A stretch of 64,000 bases of DNA from CAKAHY01 sp963522175 (GCA_963522175.1 CAUQXC010000006.1:62001-126000); one strand, 5' to 3'. Counted from the first letter of the stretch, positions 36,508 through 45,886 are shown. Program-made: numbers and translations. Notes: generated from the letters alone by a model not told the origin.

Positions 36508-36705
36508 CTACTTGATAATAAAACTTAACCCTGTCTTAAAGGCGAAATCAAGACCGGCTATCAAAGCTCCGAGTATAAGCGAGCAAACAACAACCGCCGC
36601 AGTCTGCTTTGAAACCTCTTCCTTCTTCGGCCAGATGATTTTTCTATACTCAGCCTTAAGACCCTTTATAAAATTTGTTTTCTTTTCCTTGCCTTGTTCT
36701 GCCAT
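36508..36705 (-). CDS. secE: Preprotein translocase subunit SecE
   Basis: 65 residues: a cytoplasmic amphipathic helix (FIKGLKAEYRKIIWPKKEEV) and one membrane segment (TAAVVVCSLILGALIAGLDF), the short SecE form of Gram-positives. In its canonical place between rpmG and nusG. Confidence 0.97.
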   Translation of the reverse strand: MAEQGKEKKTNFIKGLKAEYRKIIWPKKEEVSKQTAAVVVCSLILGALIAGLDFAFKTGLSFIIK

Positions 36706-36716
36706 TATACAGTCTC

Positions 36717-36866
36717 CTACTTTGTTTCTTTATGCATTGTATGAGCCTTGCAGAATCTACAATATTTCTTTGTTTCCATACGATCAGGATGAGCTTTCTT
36801 ATCCTTTGTCGTATTGTAATTACGCTGCTTGCATTCTGTACAAGCCAGAGTGATTTTAGTACGCAC
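36717..36866 (-). CDS. rpmG: Ribosomal protein L33
   Basis: 49 residues from a GTG start 36866 (ribosome site GGAGGTG nearby): [20 protein letters not shown], then [20 protein letters not shown], ending HTMHKETK. Both zinc-binding CxxC pairs (CTEC, CRFC) are kept, so this is the zinc form. First gene of the rpmG-secE-nusG-rplK-rplA transcript, 11 nt before secE. Confidence 0.96.
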   Translation of the reverse strand: MRTKITLACTECKQRNYNTTKDKKAHPDRMETKKYCRFCKAHTMHKETK

Positions 36867-36950
36867 AGTAACACCTCCACTTATTAGATTGAAATTGTTT
36901 GCAAAGTCTTGAGGTCAAAAAAAAGAGACCTCGACATCTCTATCCGTTGT

Positions 36951-36979
36951 ACTATAGCACAAGCGAATATATTAGTCAA
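36951..36979 (-). promoter_or_regulatory. Promoter of rpmG-secE-nusG-rplKA
   Basis: TTGACT (36974-36979), 17-nt spacer with extended TGC, TATAGT (36951-36956). A hairpin GAGGTC-10-GACCTC (36911-36932) follows in the leader, without a T-run, so it is not a plain terminator. Confidence 0.8.
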
Positions 36980-36991
36980 GCTTTTGGAGAA

Positions 36992-37345
36992 TTAAATAAA
37001 GCTTGTATACTCATCAGGAACATCCCACATATACTTATTCATATCTACAAAACATTCTTTTTCGCCGGAATTTGTCTTTATAAATCCGACTCCTTCCGCC
37101 TTCAAAAGCTCAACCTGCTTATTTTCACCTCCGAAAGCAAATGCTTTGCTGACCCTTCCTTCTTTGTTTACCACTCTGTAGCAGGGTATTCTTTCAGGGT
37201 CCGGATTAACATGCAAAGCATAGCCTACAACTCTTGCCCACCTCGGGTTTCCGGCAAGCTTAGCTATCTGTCCGTAGCTTGCAACTTTTCCTTTAGGTAT
37301 ACGTTTTACAACTTCATATATTCTTTCAAAAGTCGACTTTTCCAT
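36992..37345 (-). CDS. MGMT-family DNA alkyltransferase, short form
   Basis: 117 residues covering only the C-terminal DNA-binding/active-site domain of O6-alkylguanine-DNA alkyltransferases. The winged-helix part (FERIYEVVKRIPKGKVASYG), the arginine finger region (GNPRWARVVGYALHVNP) and the active-site motif IPCYRVV with Cys55 are present. In the related alkyltransferase-like (ATL) proteins this Cys is replaced, usually by Trp, so a repair activity is possible here, but the N-terminal domain is missing. GTG one codon upstream is an equally possible start. Its stop lies next to the rpmG promoter. Confidence 0.85.
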   Translation of the reverse strand: MEKSTFERIYEVVKRIPKGKVASYGQIAKLAGNPRWARVVGYALHVNPDPERIPCYRVVNKEGRVSKAFAFGGENKQVELLKAEGVGFIKTNSGEKECFVDMNKYMWDVPDEYTSFI

Positions 37346-37386
37346 CACCCTGATTCTCCTAATTCTTTTATTTTAGCTAAGCTTGA

Positions 37387-39604
37387 CTACTTCTTATAGC
37401 TCTCCAATCTTTTCTTCACAAAATCAGGAAGTAAAGATCCTAAAATATAAGTACCTGCCTGAAGCTCACCTTCATTCTTTACTAAAATTCTTATCACAAT
37501 CAAATCCTCACCGTTTCTCGTCATATACTCGGTATTTCCGTAAGGCAAATCAGCATTTATCATAAGCTTTAAAAGTTCCTTCATTTGTTCCGTCTCGTAA
37601 AAGATTTCTTCATAATTCGTATTATCTACAGTCATATAAACTTTAATACCTTCAACGTTTTTCAAATCAAATTCGCTTGCTTCTTTTGCCACACCAAATG
37701 CTTCAAGTATTTTTATAGTATTTTCAAATGTAGGATATATCGGATAGTACCCTACATCTTCATATACATCGGCTATATTATTACCTGCATATAAACCGGA
37801 GTATTGCCCCTTTCCTTCTTTGACATATTCTTTAAGCACTCTCTCGCTTTCCTCATTATTAAACCTTATGGTCGCAACGGGATATTCCATATTTCGTTCT
37901 TGTGCCGTAAACTTTAGAAGTTCGTTTTTGTAAGTTTCGATAAGCTTGGTACCAAGTTCTTTGTCAGTTATTTCTATATGTTTGTCTTCTACGTTGTTAT
38001 TGGAAATAAAGTCCTTCCCGTATCCCAAAGTATTGTAATCAAAGGAAACTATATCGGATGCTTTTGTCTCAAGTATAGGGTAGAGTCCTTTTTTATAGCC
38101 TTCATCATCATGTATTTTCATAAGGATATCATCTACTTTTTGTCTCGAAACTCTAAACCTTCTAAGTTTTTGCCTTCCACCTTTAAGGTTATAACAAAGA
38201 ATTATAGCACTGTCACGATAATCAAAATAATCTCTGTCGGAACGCACCTCATCCACCAATCTTTTCGACAGTTCTAAAAACAACTCCTTATCCTTTATTT
38301 CCATTCTTTTTACTATCTCGGTTCTCAAAGCATCCGAATAATTGTCCCAATATATAACTTTATCTCTCTCTTTTACGGTTTTAGTATAGAAGCCGAAGTT
38401 TTCTTCATAAGCACGAGAAAATACCCCTCCGCTTTCAAGAGAGCTTGCCGACGGTACATATCTGTCATATCCGATAAGATCAAAATAGAAAGTAAAAAAG
38501 AAAACCATTGCCACTGCTAAGCAAATCGGAAGGTGAAGAAGATTATCAAAAAGCTTTTTAAAATCCGAATTATATACAGCTTCTATAGCACAGTGGCTTA
38601 TCAAAGAACTTATGATAATACCGAATATAGCCCAAACAAGGCTATCATACAGACTGTCATAGAAAATCTTGGCAACAAATACAGACAAAAGAATAACTAT
38701 AAGCATTTTTATAGGAGCTTTTACTGCTTTAAAGCTCACGGATTTGTCCGATGATTCGGACACCCTCAGCTTATATACATATAAGCTGATTACACCTAAA
38801 ACCGCACTGCCCGCTAAACCTACAAGCACTTTGGTATAGGTTGAAAGCCCCGATATAGGATAAATAAGCAAAAAACCAGAAGAACTTCCCGTAACCTGCA
38901 CAACATAATTCCAGTCTATATACGATGTTGCGAAAAAGCTTTCCGTATACCACATAATCACAGCTGCTGCAACAGGAATATAAAAGGTCAACATTCCCGA
39001 AACGAAAACCGCGAGAACTACATTGCCGGTAAAAAGGGTTGCAGGCACCACCGTCATATATGCAAGCATAAACAATGATATATAATATATAAAGCTGCGG
39101 ATAATAATCAAAAAAACCGAGAAATCACCTGTAATCAGCAGTACAAAAACAGCCGAAATAAAGGTGGACACAAGATAAGGAACGGCAACCATCAGAATAC
39201 TGTTAACGACTGTAACAAAAAAAAAGTGTTTCTCTTCTTAGTGTTTCTCTTCTTATAGGTAAGCTATGAAAAAAATCTACGCTTTTCTTCTTTTGTACAT
39301 ATCTGAAACCCGATATCCCCCCTACCAGTGCCAATATAAGGAAAAATGTTCCAAGAAAAATATTATTTTTCGAAACCAAGATAGAGAATCCCTCTACTAT
39401 ATTCGCATTTCTGATTGCTATATGATTAACTTGTATTCCCTCTCCGTAGATTGCCCCATAGTTTTGATTCATTTCAAGGCTTATACTTATTGCGTTTACC
39501 ATTATTACAGATAGAAAAAAAGCAAGACAGTTTATCGTGAAAACCCATAATCTACGTTTAAAATCCTCTTTCATCAAACTGAAAAATAAGTTTTTTGACC
39601 TCAT
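37387..39604 (-). pseudogene. ABC transporter permease (paralogue 3), frame broken at a T9 run
   Basis: A large permease matching the intact copy at 40169-42367 along its whole length, but in two frames. The first 130 residues (from MRSKNLFFSLMKEDFKRRLW) run to a stop at 39203. The rest (from MVAVPYLVSTFISAVFVLLI) is in another frame from 39192. At the junction the minus strand reads nine T (39217-39225); eight T would restore LFFVTVVNSILMVAVPYLV, matching LFLVTVVNSLLMVAVPYL of the intact copy. Beside it is a perfect 15-nt tandem duplication (39226-39240 and 39241-39255), adding LRRET in frame. It could be a pseudogene, a phase-variable gene or a read/assembly error. Confidence 0.85.
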
Positions 39605-39687
39605 AACCCCTTAACCTCCTTAGCAGCTTATTATATAACTTTCCTACCTTCTTTATAAATTCATCCTAGGGGATGAATGATAAAATC

Positions 39688-40176
39688 TTATGTATCTAAG
39701 AGAATCGGTGTTCCGTCCTTAACGGCTTCAACAAGCTTATCCTCAATATAAGACAGCTTCAATGAAAAAAACTTTTCCTCTTTTTGCAATAAATCAAGAA
39801 AGATCCTGTCCCCTTCCCATAGTCTAAGCTTTCCTATGTCTTCCTTTTTAACCCATTCCAACTCGCCCTCATCGTTATAATTTTTATCAGGCAGTATGCC
39901 GCCGAATTTATCGGCGGTATACAAAAACATATACTCTGTTTTACAAACATCCGAGCAAAAGGTAATCAACGCTCTGAGACTCCAATTAAGGAGTGTAAGC
40001 CCCGTTTCCTCTTTTACTTCTCTTAAAAGGCACTCCTCGGGAGACTCGTTTTCAAGAAAATGTCCTCCGACCCCTATCCATTTTCCGGCGTTTATGTCGG
40101 ATTTTTTCTTTATCCTGTGCAGCATAAGATAGGAATCGTCTTTTTCTATATAACACAGAGTTGTCAAATTACTCAT
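39688..40176 (-). CDS. NUDIX hydrolase, MutT/8-oxo-dGTPase-like
   Basis: 162 residues from ATG 40176, which overlaps the upstream permease by 8 nt. The Nudix box is complete: GHFLENESPEECLLREVKEE followed by TGL, giving G-x5-E-x7-REVxEExG. WIGVGG before it and the WEGDRIFLDLL C-terminal element resemble Firmicutes MutT-like 8-oxo-dGTP diphosphatases. It would clean the nucleotide pool or hydrolyse another nucleoside diphosphate compound. Its place between two permease copies seems to be a passenger position in the operon. Confidence 0.88.
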   Translation of the reverse strand: MSNLTTLCYIEKDDSYLMLHRIKKKSDINAGKWIGVGGHFLENESPEECLLREVKEETGLTLLNWSLRALITFCSDVCKTEYMFLYTADKFGGILPDKNYNDEGELEWVKKEDIGKLRLWEGDRIFLDLLQKEEKFFSLKLSYIEDKLVEAVKDGTPILLDT

Positions 40177-42367
40177 TTTCTTTAAGCCTTTCCTTTGCAA
40201 AATCGGGAAGCACGGATTTTTTAATATATAGATTCTTATTTAACTCTATAGAGTTATACGGCACAAATCCTACCCCAAACAGCCTTTCCTCGTTGTTATT
40301 CAAATACTCAATATTTGAATACGGTAATTCGGCATTTATGACAAGCCCCACAAGTTCATCCACCTGCTTAGGTTTGTTAAAGGATACTCTACCTACTTCA
40401 TAATATGTATCATGTAAATAAATATTAACAGCTTCAATGTCTTTGGAATCAAAGCCCAACTCTTCATAAACCCCCATTTTTTTGAGGATTTCTATGGTTT
40501 TTTTAAACTTAGGATATATAGGATAGTATCCTATTTCCTCATATACATTAGGAATATTATATTCGCTGCTGTCTTTTCTTTTTTTAGCTACTTTGACGTA
40601 CTCTTTAAGTACCTCCTCGCTCTCCCGGTTATTAAATCTTATTGCAGCAATGGGGTATTCTTTTTTTCTGTCCTCCGTCGTAAGCTCTAAAAGCTCACTC
40701 TTATACGCCTCAACAAGCTCGACTCCGAGTTTGTTATCTGTTATCTTCACATGCTTGTCCCCTTCCGTTTCCTCGTTGGAAAAATTGGAGATACTTGGTA
40801 TATATGCAGAATTATAATCAAAAGAAACTATATCGGAAGCCTCCGTTTCAAGTATAGGGTACGTACCTTTTTTATAATCCGCATCCGCATATATCTCGGA
40901 AAGAATGTCTTCCACATCCTTCCATCCCACATTGTATTTTCGCAGTTTACGACCTCCACCCTTAAGCTTATAAGAAATAATTATAGCCTTGTCATAATAA
41001 TAATCATACTCGTACTCACCTGACTTTATCTTTTCAGTCAATCTTTTTGATAATTTTAAGAGCAGCTCTTTATTTTTTATGTTCATTCTTTTCAGTATTC
41101 GGGCTCTCAAATCATTTGATTCGTAATAATATGCATAATTATCTCTTTCTTTTAGGGTCCGGGCATAAGAATTCCAATTTTCTTCCAATACCACGGAGTA
41201 CACCGCTCCGCTTTCAAGTGAGCTTTCCGACGGTACATATCTGTCATATCCTGTCCAGTCGAAGCGGAATGTAAGAAAGAACAGAACGGAAATCACCACA
41301 CATATTAAAAGGTGACCGAGGTTATCGAAAAGCTTTTTAAAATCAGAATTATATATAGCCTCAAATGCACAATGGCTTATCAAAGAGCTTATAATAATAC
41401 CGAATATAGCCCAGCCTATACTCTTATCCATGCTCATATAGAACATCATAGCAACAAGCACGGATAGAAGAATGACAACCAACATCTTTATAGGCGCTTT
41501 TGTCACTTTAAAGCTCATTGATTTACCCGCAGATTCCGAAGCCCTGAACTTATAAACATAAAGGCTTATTACTCCGAAAACAAGTGCACCTGCGAGACCT
41601 ATAAACATTCTTGTATAATCCGATATATCTGATATCGGATATATCAATAAGAAGCTTGAAGAATTACCCAAAGCCTGCATGATATACTCTTCGTCAATAT
41701 ATGCCGTTTTAAAAAACTCCGTCATATACCACATGATCACGGATACACCGACAGGAATATAAAAGGTTAATATTCCCGATCCCAGTACGGCAAGAACCAC
41801 ATTACCTGTAAGAAGCGTTCCCAAAACCACCGTCATGTAGGCAAATGCAAACAAAGGTATATAATATGCAAAGCTATATATAACCGTTAAAAACACAGAA
41901 AATTCACCTGTGTTTATCAAAACCAAAACAGCCGCAATAAAAGCGGATGCCAAGTAAGGAACGGCAACCATCAAAAGGCTGTTCACCACGGTGACAAGAA
42001 AAAGCTTCTCTCTTTTCACGGGAATACTGTGAAAAAAATCAACGCTCTTCTTCTTTTGTACATATCTAAAGCCGGATATACCGACTACCAGCGCCAATAT
42101 AAGGAAAAAAGTTCCCAGAAATATATTTTGATCTGAAACTATCTTTGAAAAGTCTACAACTATCTGCGCATTTCTCATAGCTATAGGGTCTACATGATTT
42201 GAATCATCAAACATCATCCCGTACTCTCTGTTAATGTTAAGGCTTATGTTTATTGCCGTTACCAGCACTAAAGAAAGTAAAAAGGTAAGACAGCTTACTG
42301 TGAAAACCCATAATCTGCGTTTAAAATCCTCTTTCATCAAATTAAAAAATAAGTTTTTTGATGTCAT
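40169..42367 (-). CDS. ABC-2-type transporter permease with large C-terminal extracytoplasmic domain (intact copy)
   Basis: 732 residues from ATG 42367, 9 nt after CGGAGG; the start overlaps the ATPase gene by 26 nt. About eight membrane segments occupy residues 15-350 (for example CLTFLLSLVLVTAINISLNI and FRYVQKKKSVDFFHS between them). The last ~370 residues are soluble and acidic with repeats such as KGTYPILETEASDIVSFDYN. The layout fits the YtrC/D-like permeases of YtrA-regulated exporters in Firmicutes (possibly DUF6449-type). Homologues in this window: the broken copy at 37387 and the orphan at 46001. Substrate unknown; peptide-antibiotic or envelope stress is the usual context. Confidence 0.82.
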   Translation of the reverse strand: MTSKNLFFNLMKEDFKRRLWVFTVSCLTFLLSLVLVTAINISLNINREYGMMFDDSNHVDPIAMRNAQIVVDFSKIVSDQNIFLGTFFLILALVVGISGFRYVQKKKSVDFFHSIPVKREKLFLVTVVNSLLMVAVPYLASAFIAAVLVLINTGEFSVFLTVIYSFAYYIPLFAFAYMTVVLGTLLTGNVVLAVLGSGILTFYIPVGVSVIMWYMTEFFKTAYIDEEYIMQALGNSSSFLLIYPISDISDYTRMFIGLAGALVFGVISLYVYKFRASESAGKSMSFKVTKAPIKMLVVILLSVLVAMMFYMSMDKSIGWAIFGIIISSLISHCAFEAIYNSDFKKLFDNLGHLLICVVISVLFFLTFRFDWTGYDRYVPSESSLESGAVYSVVLEENWNSYARTLKERDNYAYYYESNDLRARILKRMNIKNKELLLKLSKRLTEKIKSGEYEYDYYYDKAIIISYKLKGGGRKLRKYNVGWKDVEDILSEIYADADYKKGTYPILETEASDIVSFDYNSAYIPSISNFSNEETEGDKHVKITDNKLGVELVEAYKSELLELTTEDRKKEYPIAAIRFNNRESEEVLKEYVKVAKKRKDSSEYNIPNVYEEIGYYPIYPKFKKTIEILKKMGVYEELGFDSKDIEAVNIYLHDTYYEVGRVSFNKPKQVDELVGLVINAELPYSNIEYLNNNEERLFGVGFVPYNSIELNKNLYIKKSVLPDFAKERLKENE

Positions 42368-43241
42368 AACCCTTAACCTCCGTTTCACTTATAAATATTT
42401 CCTCAAGACTTAGAGGAATCATTTCGTAAAATATAGGCTCATAAGCAACTATTTTGTTTCTTATATACTCTTCGGTACCCCTTATGGTCAAAGTATGTAT
42501 GCTTCCTATCGTTCTGCTCTGTATTATGTCCAAATCACTCATACTGCTTATATCAATAGGAGAATTGAATACACACTGAACCTTATGGATATTAACCTTA
42601 AGCTCGGATATGTCTTTTGAAAGCAGTATTCCGCCTTTATGCAGCAAACCTATGTGGTCACAGATATCTTCAAGCTCTCTTAAGTTATGAGAAGCTATAA
42701 TAGGTGTAAGCCCTCTGTCCTCTATGCTCTGTGCAAATAAACTCTTTACCGCCTGTCGCATAACCGGATCCAGTCCGTCAAAGGTCTCATCGCATAAAAT
42801 ATACTTTGTATTTGCCGATAAACCCAGTATGATACTTAGCTGTTTTTTCATACCCTTCGAGAAGGTATTTATCTTTCTTTTTAAATCAAGCTCAAAACTC
42901 GACAAAAGCTTTTTAAACAAGGCTTCATCAAAATTCGGATAAATCGTTTTATAGAATATCATCATATCAAGCGGTCTTGAATTAGGAAAAAAATATTGGT
43001 CGTCCGATATATAAAAGAACTTTTCTTTTGCTTTTATATTCTCATATACTTTCTCTTCATCAACAAGTATTTCACCCTTGTCGGGACGTAAAACTCCCGA
43101 AACCAGCTTCAGGAAAGTGCTTTTACCGGCTCCGTTGGTTCCTATAAGCCCGAATACATTGCCCTCCTTAATCGTAGCGTTTATGTCATCAAGAGCTTTT
43201 ATATCGTCAAAATTTTTACTTAAATTCTTAGCCTCTATCAT
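42342..43241 (-). CDS. ABC transporter ATP-binding protein (YtrB-like)
   Basis: 299 residues. Walker A GTNGAGKST (34-42), a divergent signature FSKGMKKQ in place of LSGGQ, Walker B YILCDETFDGLD and switch His in ASHNLRE are all present. About 80 extra C-terminal residues follow the ATPase core. It overlaps the regulator gene by 4 nt (ATGA) and the permease by 26 nt, so the three are translationally coupled. It probably also energises the paralogous permeases, which have no ATPase of their own nearby. Confidence 0.93.
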   Translation of the reverse strand: MIEAKNLSKNFDDIKALDDINATIKEGNVFGLIGTNGAGKSTFLKLVSGVLRPDKGEILVDEEKVYENIKAKEKFFYISDDQYFFPNSRPLDMMIFYKTIYPNFDEALFKKLLSSFELDLKRKINTFSKGMKKQLSIILGLSANTKYILCDETFDGLDPVMRQAVKSLFAQSIEDRGLTPIIASHNLRELEDICDHIGLLHKGGILLSKDISELKVNIHKVQCVFNSPIDISSMSDLDIIQSRTIGSIHTLTIRGTEEYIRNKIVAYEPIFYEMIPLSLEEIFISETEVKGYDIKKLIF

Positions 43242-43618
43242 TCTCTTGTACCCCTTCCCTGCTCATTGTATAATTTTTCTATCCTGCCTATAAGCTCATC
43301 TTTCGGAATGAACGACAGTGTTTTATGCAATATAGCCTCTATTTCTTTTAATGTTTCTTCTTTTTTCAGCTCCTTTAGACCTTTCAAATCGGAAACAAAG
43401 CTTCCCACTCCTTTTACCGAATGGATATACCCTTCTCTCTCCAGCTCTATATAAGCTCTTTGAATTGTATTCGGATTTATCGACAGCTCCGTAGCAAGCG
43501 TCCTTACGGAAGGAAGCTTTTCCTCGGGCTTTAAGATCCCCATCAACATAAGATGCGAAAGCTTGTCGATAACCTGCTCATATATAGCCCTCCTATCTTT
43601 AACATCAAGTATTATCAT
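43238..43618 (-). CDS. GntR-family regulator, YtrA subfamily
   Basis: 126 residues. The winged helix is typical: IYEQVIDKLSHLMLMGILKP, then GEKLPSVRTLA-like (EEKLPSVRTLATELSINPNT) and QRAYIELEREGYI. The short tail after it is the small YtrA-type dimerisation module rather than a ligand-binding domain. First gene of the ABC operon, directly behind an operator that overlaps the start of transcription, so autorepression is expected. Confidence 0.92.
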   Translation of the reverse strand: MIILDVKDRRAIYEQVIDKLSHLMLMGILKPEEKLPSVRTLATELSINPNTIQRAYIELEREGYIHSVKGVGSFVSDLKGLKELKKEETLKEIEAILHKTLSFIPKDELIGRIEKLYNEQGRGTRE

Positions 43619-43632
43619 TTTACCACCTCTCC

Positions 43633-43659
43633 ATGTGTACTACAATAATTAGTACACAT
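43633..43659. promoter_or_regulatory. YtrA-type operator
   Basis: ATGTGTACTA - 7 nt - TAGTACACAT, a perfect 10-bp inverted repeat immediately downstream of the -10 box. It matches the GTGTAC...GTACAC form expected for YtrA-subfamily GntR proteins. Confidence 0.8.
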
Positions 43660-43688
43660 AGTATAGCATATTCTTTTTATACAGTCAA
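43660..43688 (-). promoter_or_regulatory. Promoter of the GntR-ABC operon
   Basis: TTGACT (43683-43688), 17-nt spacer with extended TGC, TATACT (43660-43665); the operator begins at the next base. Confidence 0.8.
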
Positions 43689-43722
43689 TAAAATACAGAA
43701 AACTTACGCTGTAAATTTGCAA

Positions 43723-43757
43723 CAAAAAACGGCATCACGCATCAAGCGAATATGCCG
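43723..43757 (-). terminator. Terminator after the 43822 gene
   Basis: CGGCAT (43730-43735) / ATGCCG (43752-43757) with T6 on the minus strand; T7 on the other side allows two-way use. Confidence 0.6.
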
Positions 43758-43821
43758 ATTTTTTTGTTACGTCTTATCACTTACAAATCGCTTACCTGAA
43801 CAAAGCATTTTGTAGCTCTTA

Positions 43822-44202
43822 TTACGAAAATCTGATTATAAGCCTTATATAATCTGCCGATTTCCATATAACGAATATTATATTTACTAAAATAAACAGT
43901 CTATACCAAACTTTAGGTATAATCTCCTTTCCCTCTTTAAAGTCCGCTATTTTTATAACTGTCAGAGTAATGTTGAGTATATACAATACAAAATCGCCGA
44001 AAATAAGTATATAAGGTAAACTCCTGTATACATCACTTATAATTCCAAAAGAAGACTCATAATATAAATAATCTCCTTCCGACAGACCTAATAAAGTAAG
44101 TGTATGCATATACGTCAAATAGTCTACTAAGGACTCTATTTTAAGCGCCAGCATAATACTTGTAATTATATCTAAAGCTATCATAATACTCTTTTTAAGC
44201 AT
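43822..44202 (-). CDS. Small membrane protein of unknown function
   Basis: 126 residues and about three to four hydrophobic segments (SIMIALDIITSIMLALKIES; LPYILIFGDFVLYILNITLT; LFILVNIIFVIW). The frame is open for 52 codons upstream, but that part lies inside the neighbouring gene; AAGGAGG is 8 nt before ATG 44202 (MLKKSIMIALDI). It is a paralogue of the upstream gene: both start with M(L/I)KKxxx-(A/I)IDI(I/L)T and share the order of segments. No known family recognised. Confidence 0.7.
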   Translation of the reverse strand: MLKKSIMIALDIITSIMLALKIESLVDYLTYMHTLTLLGLSEGDYLYYESSFGIISDVYRSLPYILIFGDFVLYILNITLTVIKIADFKEGKEIIPKVWYRLFILVNIIFVIWKSADYIRLIIRFS

Positions 44203-44272
44203 AGCTTTTTCCTCCTTATCCTTCGGTTTCTCTATCGTTAAACACTCATTACTCAATTCAAGCAATAGTTCA

Positions 44273-44692
44273 TTATACTTCCCTTGCTTTTGATATAACC
44301 AGCTCAACTCTTTTATTATATATAGGCAATAATATCTGCACTTTCCGCAGACCTGCATGTAAGCTTAGCGTATCATTATCCCTACAATCAGATATCCATA
44401 CTCTATTAGCCTCCATATAACAAATATTATGTTCATAATAATTAAATATTACTACTACAAAATTCATAGAAAACAGGATAAAAACGGCTAGTATAAATAT
44501 TTTCCCGACCGGAGAAAAACTAATATCAAGAATAACTCCTTCACATTGGTAGTATGCTAAAATAGAAAAAAGGGTACGACCTCCCAAGGAATCAAGCCTC
44601 TCCAGTATATAGAGCGTCAAAGATTCCATTTGTAAAAGCAATAAAATTGCTGTCAATATATCGATAATGAATATAAATTTCTTTTTTATCAT
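44273..44692 (-). pseudogene. Paralogous small membrane protein, probably frameshifted with an internal deletion
   Basis: From ATG 44692 (MIKKKFIFIIDILTAILLLL) the first ~85 residues match the neighbour at 43822. After FVVVIFNYYEHN the frame becomes non-membranous and runs to a stop at 44273. In another frame the same DNA encodes NIIFVIWRLIEYGYLIVGIM, matching the neighbour's end NIIFVIWKSADYIRLIIRFS. So about 25 codons and the frame were lost here. The ATG overlaps the stop of the upstream reading frame (TGATG). Confidence 0.6.
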
Positions 44693-45063
44693 CACTCTAT
44701 TCCGCCTTTCCAATCCTTTACAAAGTCTTCCCTTGCTTTTTCTGCATCTAGATCACCACCAAATCTAGTATTATTGCTTTCTTTTTCCTCTTCCGCAGTC
44801 GGTAAATCCGATTTCGAAACATTTCCATTTTCCTTTGTTTGGATTTTCCACCTTTTCCTCTTTTTTGTTTGTGACCTTGTTATTTTCTCCAAAGGTATTT
44901 ACATACACGCCCTCATGCCGTCTGTCGGCTTCTTAGCACCGAAGTACCCTTTATTTGAGCCGGTATAGTTTACATTTACCTCTTCGTAATTTGCAAAAGC
45001 TGCAAAACTTGCTCCTGTGAGCAACAAAGAACTTAACAAAATTACCAACTGTTTCTTTTTCAT
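44692..45063 (-). pseudogene. Small secreted protein, apparently with two compensating frameshifts
   Basis: ATG 45063 starts a good signal peptide (MKKKQLVILLSSLLLTGASF, AAFA) and then NYEEVNVNYTGSNKGYFGAK with an early stop at 44899. A second frame continues naturally (HEGVYVNTFGENNKVTNKKE). The original frame resumes with ENGNVSKSDLPTAEEEKESN and ends at 44692. One lost base near 44920 and one extra A in the AAAA near 44828 would restore a protein of about 123 residues. It has its own promoter and is coupled to the downstream membrane gene. No family recognised. Confidence 0.5.
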
Positions 45064-45117
45064 ATACGTTGTACCTTTTTGTTTTTTTATAAATTTTAAA
45101 GGTATTTATCTAAATAC

Positions 45118-45146
45118 ATAATATAATATTAATTGTACTTCGTCAA
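45118..45146 (-). promoter_or_regulatory. Promoter of the 45063 cluster
   Basis: TTGACG (45141-45146), 17-nt spacer, TATTAT (45118-45123). Confidence 0.7.
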
Positions 45147-45187
45147 TGCATCCAAAGAACTTTTAAAACGAAAATAACATATGCAAA

Positions 45188-45376
45188 TAAGCACCTAAGC
45201 TTTCTGCTTTCTTAAATCAGATAACGAAAATTTTGCCGCCTTACTTGGCAAGCTCCATGGAAGTATTCCCATGGCTGAATTCCTTTAAATTTCCTTGCCA
45301 AAAAGAAACAGTTAGGTCTACAAAACTCGAGAAAAAAATGATATACTACAATAAATTCAGATTAGGAGGTATGCCC
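45188..45376. repeat. Imperfect repeats upstream of the 45377 gene
   Basis: 45188-45240 is a diverged direct copy of 45898-45955 (shared core GCACC-AAGCTTTCTG-TTT-TTAAAT, with ATAAC-GAAAA following). 45244-45301 has outer arms TTGGCAAG/CTTGCCAA and inner CCATGG repeats; its middle (AAGTATTCCCATGGCTG...CCTTTAAA) recurs at 48431-48474 with several changes. No gene was found here. Confidence 0.5.
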
Positions 45377-45886
45377 TTGAATGTTAATGTAATTTTAACC
45401 GAAGCACTTATCTGGTCATTGCTTTGGGTAATTATTCTGCCTGTATCTATCAGAGTGTTCCCTTTTACTATTGAACATGACTATCCTGAAGATGTAAGGA
45501 AAATTGCCGATGTACCGAAGCCCTCGAAAACACATAAGAAATACGGACTGCTTTTTTCTACTCTCAGCTTTGCCGTACTTTTCGGCTTATTGATAATATT
45601 CGCAATCTTGGAATATAAAGGACAAGCACCGTCTTTCAGAAAAATATTTGTTCATTTATGGATTATTTGTATGGCTTGGAATGTGGTTGATTTAATAATT
45701 GTCGACTGGCTGTTTATTTGCCTTTTATCATTCAAATATTTTGTTTTGCCCAAAACGGAAGACTGCAAAGGAAACAAAAATTACAAGTTCCATTTCATCG
45801 GATTCTTGAAAGGCTCTGTAGCAATGAGCATTATAGCAGCCGTTTTTACTGTGATTTCTTTTTTCATTTTGCAACTTCTGCAATAA
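45377..45886 (+). CDS. Orphan four-helix membrane protein
   Basis: 169 residues from a TTG start 7 nt after AGGAGG (an ATG at 45371 lies too close to that site). About four membrane segments: ALIWSLLWVIILPVSI, LLFSTLSFAVLFGLLIIFAI, VHLWIICMAWNVVDLIIVDW and VAMSIIAAVFTVISFFILQL. The motif NVVDLIIVDWLFICLL is seen in small clostridial membrane proteins of unknown role. The only plus-strand gene in this stretch, flanked by two similar repeats. No function assigned. Confidence 0.7.
   Translation: MNVNVILTEALIWSLLWVIILPVSIRVFPFTIEHDYPEDVRKIADVPKPSKTHKKYGLLFSTLSFAVLFGLLIIFAILEYKGQAPSFRKIFVHLWIICMAWNVVDLIIVDWLFICLLSFKYFVLPKTEDCKGNKNYKFHFIGFLKGSVAMSIIAAVFTVISFFILQLLQ

Noticed and set aside
36992..37345. 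Alkyltransferase-like (ATL) protein without activity
   Set aside because: The active-site Cys is kept (PCYRV), unlike ATL proteins where it is replaced.
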